Positions 58,009 through 64,000 of a DNA stretch of 64,000 nt are shown piece after piece (the first letter of the stretch is position 1; each line of letters starts with the position of its first letter). The notes beneath the pieces are model-generated. The model was not told the DNA's origin, did not search any database, and saw nothing but the letters and a program-made list of their open reading frames with translations. Source of the DNA: Chrysoperla carnea (Eukaryota > Arthropoda > Insecta > Neuroptera > Chrysopidae); the NCBI RefSeq assembly GCF_905475395.1, contig NC_058342.1, positions 3,531,001-3,595,000 on the forward strand, read 5' to 3'. Both the position numbers and the translations under genes were made by a program.

Positions 58009-58681
58009 CTATATACAATCATGATCATCACTATTTCTTCCACAATCACATCTGTCTATTTCATTACAATTTGTAGCACATATCCATGGCTCGAACCATT
58101 TCGGTATATTTCCACCATCCATTTGTTGGTATAGCATTCTACAGAGAATTTTAGGATCTATTTGTTCATACCATAAAAACATTCTCTCATCATGTCTAGC
58201 ACTATCACCAATCCATTGTTTTCGGCGAATATCGTATGTACCCCAATTTTTTCTCAAGTTACTTCCATGAGTAAGATCATCACAACATTCATTTAGTAAT
58301 ATTTCAAACTGATTGAAATCTCTTTTAAAGTAGTTGAACTTTTTCGCATAATTTACAAATAAGATTGCATCCAAACAATTTCTTACTATAAATGCAGCAA
58401 TATGAAAGCAATCATCAACTTCTAAATAAGAATACCGTAATGTGTCGATTAACTTTGTAGGTATACTCCAACGACATGCCTCCATAAGTTGATAAAATTC
58501 CATCTATAAAAATATTTGGCTACAATTTTCTAAACAGATCTTATCAAACAATACTCACATTAAAATATTCTGGGTAAATCATCTCCGAATTTTGAAACAG
58601 ATCAATATGATTTTGTAGCGACATTGTACCCCATAATTGTAATGAATTAAAATAAACACCATTTTTTACAAAAATATCCAT
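58009..58681 (-). CDS. Unrecognised two-exon Polinton protein, about 205 aa
   Basis: Exon 1 (58,681-58,559) begins MDIFVKNGVYFNSLQLWG and ends at a GTGAGT donor. The intron is 54 bases. Exon 2 (58,503-58,009) follows a TTTTTATAG acceptor in the same frame. The protein is rich in aromatic residues and cysteine (ECCDDL, ICATNCNEIDRCDCG). The C-terminal cysteines could bind a metal. No signal peptide. I do not recognise the family. It is intact and convergent with the left-hand genes. Confidence 0.65.
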
Positions 58682-58807
58682 AATTTATTTAGTATTATTT
58701 TTTTTTTTAAATATCAAAAACATAAACTTTACAATTTTTTTATAACAATAACAATAATATATATATATATATCTTGCAGTAATAAAATTCAATATAGGAA
58801 TGATTTG

Positions 58808-59170
58808 TTAAAAAAAATTTTGATGTTCTTGAACATAGTCATCATCACTATCACCATCGTCTTCGAATAGGCGCAGTCTCAGTTGGTGACTTCTTCCAAT
58901 TTTCTCCTCCACCCTCAAATACCCCGGTTTTGTGTTAAATAATTTAATTATGTTGTCCGTCAACACTGCAAACCTAGATGGTAGAAAAACCCCCTCGTTT
59001 TCTGTACCATCTAGGCTTATATCCAGTAAAACTTTTATTGATGGCCCATGTATCGTTAGAATCCGCTCCATTTTTAGTATTTTTAATTTTTTTTTCAGTG
59101 GCAAGTCGTCCATTTTTATGCATGGTCGCACTAAACAACTATCTAATAATTTTAATTCTGCTCTATTCAT
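58808..59170 (-). CDS. Unrecognised 120-aa Polinton protein
   Basis: An intact frame with a TATA-type promoter about 60 bases upstream (59,228-59,250) and a very acidic C-terminus (EDDGDSDDDY). The middle (LKILKMERILTIHGPSIKVLLDI, then FLPSRFAVLTDNI) is alternating hydrophobic, suggesting beta strands. Small beta-barrel or OB-like proteins with acidic tails are often single-strand DNA binders, which would suit a protein-primed replicon. That is inference from shape only. First gene read inward from the right TIR. Confidence 0.65.
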   Translation of the reverse strand: MNRAELKLLDSCLVRPCIKMDDLPLKKKLKILKMERILTIHGPSIKVLLDISLDGTENEGVFLPSRFAVLTDNIIKLFNTKPGYLRVEEKIGRSHQLRLRLFEDDGDSDDDYVQEHQNFF

Positions 59171-59227
59171 TTTGATTAATATTATGAATATTTAATGAAA
59201 ACTGATATTACCGTAATGTCGAGCGCC

Positions 59228-59250
59228 TTTTTTATATGATTACCACCACT
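59228..59250 (-). promoter_or_regulatory. Putative promoter of the right-hand minus-strand genes
   Basis: Minus strand AGTGGTGGTAATCATATAAAAAA, the third instance of the AGTGGTGG plus TATA arrangement. It lies close inside the right TIR region and about 60-80 bases before ATG 59,170. Confidence 0.6.
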
Positions 59251-59273
59251 CCAAAAATCCCCCACCAGCAGAA

Positions 59274-59451
59274 ATTATTATCTAATCTCATAACACGTGT
59301 AAAATTATTTGAAGATCTAATGCGATTCAAACAAGTTTAAACATGTTCAAACAAGTTTAAACATGTTCAAACAAGTTTGAACATGTATTTTTATTCAAAC
59401 AAGTTTGAACTTGTAACAGGATGATGATATCATATTTTTCAAGGTCAAATC
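59274..59451. repeat. Extra inner-TIR-type repeats adjoining right TIR
   Basis: CAAACAAGTTTAAACATGTT units continue the TIR inward without counterpart at the left end. They match 56,427 onward. Confidence 0.8.
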
Positions 59452-60843
59452 TTGTAATTTGATATTTTTATAATCGTAATTCAAACTAATTATTTTTTCT
59501 TGGAATTCAGACAAGTTTAAACAAGTTCAAACAAGTTTAAACATGTATTTTTATTATGTAAATTTCAAGTGTCATATTATATTGCTGATTCAATAAAAAA
59601 ATATTAACATCCGGTCACGTATCTTGAATTTTATCATGTATACTTAAAGTGTCAAATTACAATATTTTTCAAGGTTAGATGATATCTATTTCAACATATT
59701 CTTGAAAATTGCAGACTCATAATATTCTTTTCTTGGAATTCAGATTTGCAAATTATTATCTAACACGTTCAAGTGTCATATTACATTGCTTAATCATAAA
59801 AAAATATTAGCATCCGGTCACGTGTTTTGACACATGTAAAATTATTTCAAACAAGTTTGAACTTGTTACAAGATGATGATATCATATTTTTCAAGGTCAA
59901 ACATATTCTTGAAAATTGCTGACACGTGTAAAATTATTTTAAGATCAAAGTCCATTCAAACAAGTTTGAACATGTATTTTTATTATGTAAATTTCAAGTG
60001 TCATATTACATTGCTTAATCATAAAAAAATATTAACATCCGGTCACGTGTTTTGAATTTTATCATGTATAAAGTGTCAAATTACAATATTTTTCAAGGTC
60101 AAATTAACATATTCTTGAAAATTGCTGACTAATGTCAACGTCCCGCCCCCCGTTCACTCTCCGCCACTATTGGTCAAAGCCAATGACGTCATCAATGCTT
60201 AGGCAGCCATTATTCCCCAACACCACACCTCCCGACTCCATCTTGATTTACTATTGGCCAATGCCGAGGTTTCCAACATTCACCTAGGTTTGCCCTTACG
60301 TCCCGCCCCCTGTTCACTCTCCGCCACTATTGGTTAAAGCCAACCCCCCGTTTAGCCATTCCTCACCCCACCACACCTCCCAACGCCATCTTGATTTACT
60401 ATTGGTCAATGACGTCATCAATGCTTAGGCAGCCATTATTCCCCAACACCACACCTCCCGACGCCATCTTGATTTACTATTGGTCAATGCCGAGGTTTCC
60501 AACATTCACCTAGGTTTGCCCTTTTTGGAAAAGTGTACCATACTTTGGGGTTGAAAGTGGGCTCGATTATCTCATCTAACGTCCAATTCCCGCCCCCTTT
60601 AAGCCTCACTTCCAAGAAACACACTCCTGTCAACCACGCCCATCACTATTGGTCAAGCCCCGTTTATGTCATTCCTCACCCCCACCACACCTCCCAACGC
60701 CATCTTGATTTACTATTGGTCAATGACGTCATCTATCCCCTCCAACTTCGCATTCAACCGAGGTTTCCAACATTCACCTAGGTTTGCCCTTTTTTGAAAA
60801 GTGTACCATTCTTTTGCGCTGAAACATACATGACTCTTCTACT
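59452..60843. repeat. Polinton right terminal inverted repeat (1392 bp)
   Basis: Reverse complement of 47,556-48,946, ending CTCTTCTACT. Carries the same CCAAT, TGACGTCA, AAGATGG and GC-box blocks in the outer half. Confidence 0.95.
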
Positions 60844-60849
60844 ATAGTT
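60844..60849. repeat. Polinton target-site duplication, right (ATAGTT)
   Basis: Identical to 47,550-47,555. Confidence 0.9.
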
Positions 60850-60887
60850 GTATGACGTATTTTGTTTTTTTAAATAATAACAACAAA

Positions 60888-61012
60888 GTTTTGTATATAA
60901 GAGCTGTTTCTGTGATACAAAGCACACGTTTCGAAAAGATAAAACCCGAAATACGTGTCGATATAGTTTAAACTAAAGTGAACAAATAAGTGGTTGATAA
61001 AATTATTTTTCA
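60888..61012 (-). repeat. Outer inverted repeat flanking the Polinton, right copy
   Basis: Reverse-complement match to 46,853-46,975 (GATACAAAG, CGAAATACGTGTCGATA, AAAGTGAAC). Confidence 0.6.
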
Positions 61013-63331
61013 ATACCTGATAATATTAAAACAATATTAATAAATATTTATTGGAAATAGTTTGAATTATTAGAGATCTTATGTCCTTTAAACAAGAATT
61101 GTTGCTGGGCCTCATTGATCACACCGTCTACAAGCTAATAATTTTGTTGTTTCTTTCTAAAATACTATCTTATCTTAAACATGTTGCTCCAAAAGTGTGT
61201 CAGATTTTGATAATAGTTTCTTCAAAACATATTATTTAATTTAAATTATTTGAAACTCCAATCAGTACCCATGGTTCGAAGCGATTTTTGGGTAAACTAC
61301 CTCAGCTTAAAATTTTTACCAAAGGATATCACGGAATCATTATGTGAAAACAGCTCGGTATTATGGTGCTTATCATCCGTACACGTGTTTTCTTACCCAT
61401 TCAATGTGTTGAAAGTGTTTTGTACCTTTATTATGTTGATGATTTCAGACATTTCCAAGAAAAGGGTATTCAATTATAAGTGTGACAAACATGAATATGT
61501 ATGTCCTTAATGAAAATATCCTTTTTATAAAAAGGAACACCAGGTATCTTTATAGTAACATATGTAAATAAACTTAGCAATGGATCTACTATCGGGGATC
61601 TCGTAATTACTAAAAAAATTAACAATAGTCAATTCCATTTGGGAGTTTTTTTACCAATACTATTATTGCTTGGAAGAAGGCTTAAATAGCAAATATTAGT
61701 GTTTAGGCCTTTCAAACGCCAAAGTCTTGAACGCACACTTAATTTCGTTTTTTTTGACAAATAGAGTTTTCAAGTTTTGAGGTACTCCGTTTAATTCAAA
61801 ATATGTAATGCAGATTTAAAACTGCGAAAAAACGTGGCACCGGCCTCTCTCAGTAATAAGTTCCGTTTATGTTCTGTGTTGAGACACATACCTCTCAACA
61901 CAATTCTCAAATTATTAATTCATTGTTCGTGTAAATCAACACAATCCTCACTATTAATTTCGAAAGTAAACTTTCTTATTAATTAAATACACCCAATGGA
62001 GAAATATCCATCTCTACATTCATTAAATGTAATCTCAATTGGATTTCTTTTTTTTTTCGTATTCCAAAGTGATAATTGAATTATATTTACATTGAATAAT
62101 AATTTTCTTTAACATGCTAGTGGCTTTCGGTATAATTGGCGTGTTTTCATTGTTCATTATTTTTATTCGTACAAGTGTGTACAATTCAGATTGATGTCGA
62201 TTTTTCCAAACTAGAATTGATGGATTTTAAATACCTTTAAAAATTAGGATGTGGACTTCTTATTCAAAGTTCTTAGAGCATCTACAAGTTTAGAGGATTT
62301 TTTTATTTCTATATTAATTTATTATACTGTACTGAGCAATTAAGATTTACAATTTTGATATGTTAAATATTACAATATCGTAATACTTATTTCTTTTGGA
62401 TTAATGATATCAATTAGTAGAAAGGAACGGTAAAAAAACTTGTAACAATTAGGAAAAAATAATAAAATGATAAGAGAATAGAGTGAAATAGCAAAGCTGG
62501 AATAAAATTCATAACGCGACTAAAAATGTATAAATATTAATTTTTAATAAATAGCATAATAATTACCAAGAAGTAAAAATGTATATATTAAGTCCAATTC
62601 TCGGAGCTTTTCTCTAACATATAGTTTTTAAAATAAAGACGGTAAGTTCACTAATTCTTATGACCTACTGTGTTTTATGCTGACGATTATTTACACAGCG
62701 GTTTGAAGTGAAAAACAAGGAAAAAAGGATAATTTTGAGAAACATCAAACTGTATTATTAATTGATAAATCCGCCAAGGTTTTAGATGTTCCAATAACTT
62801 CCAGTAAAACACATACTGGCAAAGCCCACATCAATCTGAACTGCACACTCTTTAACGACTAGAAATAAGACACAATGAAAAAGAAGGAGTTAAAAAACAA
62901 GTCGAAATAACTTAAATATCACTTTAGAATACGAAAAGAAAAAGAATGAAATCTAATTCAGATTCCACTCAATGTATTGATGTGAGAAGGATGTTTCTCC
63001 ACCAACAATATTTAATTAATAAGAAAATGAACTTTGAAATTAATACTGAGAATTGTGTTAAGAATCGACGTGTCCCGAACAAGACAATTTATTCAAACAA
63101 AAAAATTTTTTCGCAGGTATTTGGATAAATTTTGTTATTTAATTTTTACAAAATCAGGTATCCTATAAAAAGACTATACATATACTAATTGTTATTCTAA
63201 AAACAGAACTTCTTATCATTAAAAAATAGCAAAAACATTAAATGTAAAATAGAGACAACATGCATTAAAAAATTATTTTGTAGTTTAAAAAATTTAAATA
63301 ATTTAGTTTATAAAATCATTTTTTAATGTAA
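61013..63331. other. AT-rich region, nothing recognised
   Basis: Short open stretches (86 codons at 61,250-61,510; 60 codons at 62,946-63,128) show no motif. No RNA gene or clear repeat is visible. Confidence 0.5.
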
Positions 63332-63897
63332 TACCGTGTCCAAAAAATAAGGTGACATTTTAATTTAACCTGCGCGCGTTTGTTATGCATTATGAATTCC
63401 TTCCGCCCGACCAAACAGTAAATAAGGAATATTAATTCAACAAGGAATAATACTAGTCATGCGTCATTTGCGTAAGGCTATCCGCCTAAAAAGGTCTGAA
63501 TTGTGGAAAGACAATTCATGGTTTTTACACCACGATAATGCACCATTGCATACTGCACTCATAATTCGTGAACATTTCGTCAAAAATTCAACCCATATCG
63601 TTCCGTAACCACCGTATTTACCTAATATTATGCCGTGCGACTTATGGCTGTTCAGCAAGCTCAAGAGACAGCTCTGTGGACACCGTTTGGATACGATGGA
63701 GGTGATTCAAGCCGCAGCGGAGACAAAACTGAAGGCAATTTCGGAAAGTGGCTACAACCAGTGTTTGAAAGATTGGAAAATCCGTTGGCATAAGTGCATT
63801 GCATCGGGAGGGGATTACTTTGAAGGGAATGCAATTGATATGGAAGAATAAATAAATAATTTTCAAAATAAATACAATCTTATTTTTTGTTTACAGT
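63332..63897 (+). mobile_element. Internally deleted mariner element
   Basis: Imperfect terminal inverted repeats: CCGTGTCCAAAAAATAAGGTGAC at the left, and at about 63,870-63,897 the reverse complement with mismatches. A TA lies at the left border. Only the transposase C-terminus lies between. About 570 bp against roughly 1.3 kb for a complete mariner. Confidence 0.75.
63459..63851 (+). pseudogene. Mariner transposase C-terminal part
   Basis: From ATG 63,459 one frame runs to TAA 63,851 with a single internal TAA at 63,606, where mariners usually have glutamine before PPY. Visible are FLHHDNAPLHTA (second catalytic aspartate), PPYLPNIMPCDLWLF (third catalytic aspartate), KLKRQLCGHRLDT and the strongly conserved end RWHKCIASGGDYFEG. 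The first catalytic aspartate and the DNA-binding domain are lost in the deletion. Confidence 0.9.
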
Positions 63898-64000
63898 TTA
63901 TGTTGTGTGTAGTTAAAAATAAAATTTTTTTACTATTTCTTAATGGCAAGAATTTCAATAGTTTTTTTTAAATTGCAATTTGAATATGTAAAGCCTTCCT

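Larger units (their letters stand above)
47556..60843. mobile_element. Polinton/Maverick element, 13,288 bp, partly defective
   Basis: Bounded by 1.39-kb TIRs with AG...CT ends and a 6-bp target duplication. Contents from the left: PolB (spliced, apparently intact); a 140-aa unknown; an integrase C-terminal fragment (minus); two minisatellites; packaging ATPase (broken); an internal TIR-type block; a second integrase C-terminal fragment (plus); a two-exon unknown gene (minus); and a 120-aa unknown (minus). Major capsid, penton/minor capsid, protease and the integrase catalytic core are not visible. The length is at the low end of the family (roughly 13-20 kb). The element could be replicated by its own polymerase but would need integrase and capsid from elsewhere. 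Confidence 0.93.

Noticed and set aside
61250..61510. 86-codon plus-strand frame
   Set aside because: No domain, no splice or promoter context, and composition typical of noncoding flanks.

Overview
The window looks like repeat-rich, AT-rich heterochromatin of an arthropod, most likely an insect. I see no ordinary host gene. The evidence is the mixture of elements: an R1-clade LINE, several jockey/CR1-like LINEs, BEL/Pao LTR elements, an insect errantivirus-type env remnant, mariner and pogo transposase relics, and a Polinton/Maverick whose genes carry short GT-AG introns. I name four LINE families A to D for cross-reference.

From 1.7 to 35.4 kb the layout is mirror-symmetric. The left arm reads LINE-A(+), LINE-B(+), LINE-C(-) inserted in LINE-B, then the LINE-B 3' end(+). 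The right arm reads the LINE-B 3' end(-), LINE-C(+), LINE-B(-), LINE-A(-). The two arms share the same LINE-C/LINE-B insertion junction, so they are copies of one segment and not independent insertions. A decayed R2/R4/NeSL-like LINE lies at the centre (9.6-11.4 kb). Later insertions enlarged only the right arm: LINE-D (12.6-16.2 kb), a rearranged BEL/Pao element (18.7-28.7 kb, with target duplication) and a solo LTR (31.2-31.8 kb, with target duplication; the empty site survives in the left arm). Each arm also has its own deletions.

From 35.4 to 47.5 kb there is a 5'-truncated but well-preserved R1-like LINE inside a (TA)n tract, a second decayed BEL/Pao pol on the minus strand, a foldback element with tandem-repeat arms, a hairpin MITE and a pogo-like fragment.

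The most notable object is a 13,288-bp Polinton/Maverick at 47,556-60,843. It has 1.39-kb terminal inverted repeats (5'-AG...CT-3') and an exact 6-bp target duplication (ATAGTT). It keeps an apparently intact, spliced protein-primed DNA polymerase B of about 1,234 residues. It also holds three small unrecognised genes, a broken packaging ATPase and two inverted copies of the integrase C-terminal chromodomain. I find no integrase catalytic core, capsid proteins or protease. In their place are two 21-bp minisatellites and an internal copy of TIR-type sequence. The TIRs carry repeated CCAAT, TGACGTCA, AAGATGG and GC-box motifs. Three of the element's gene units start just downstream of a common AGTGGTGG plus TATA-like motif. 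After the Polinton there is mostly featureless AT-rich DNA and an internally deleted mariner.
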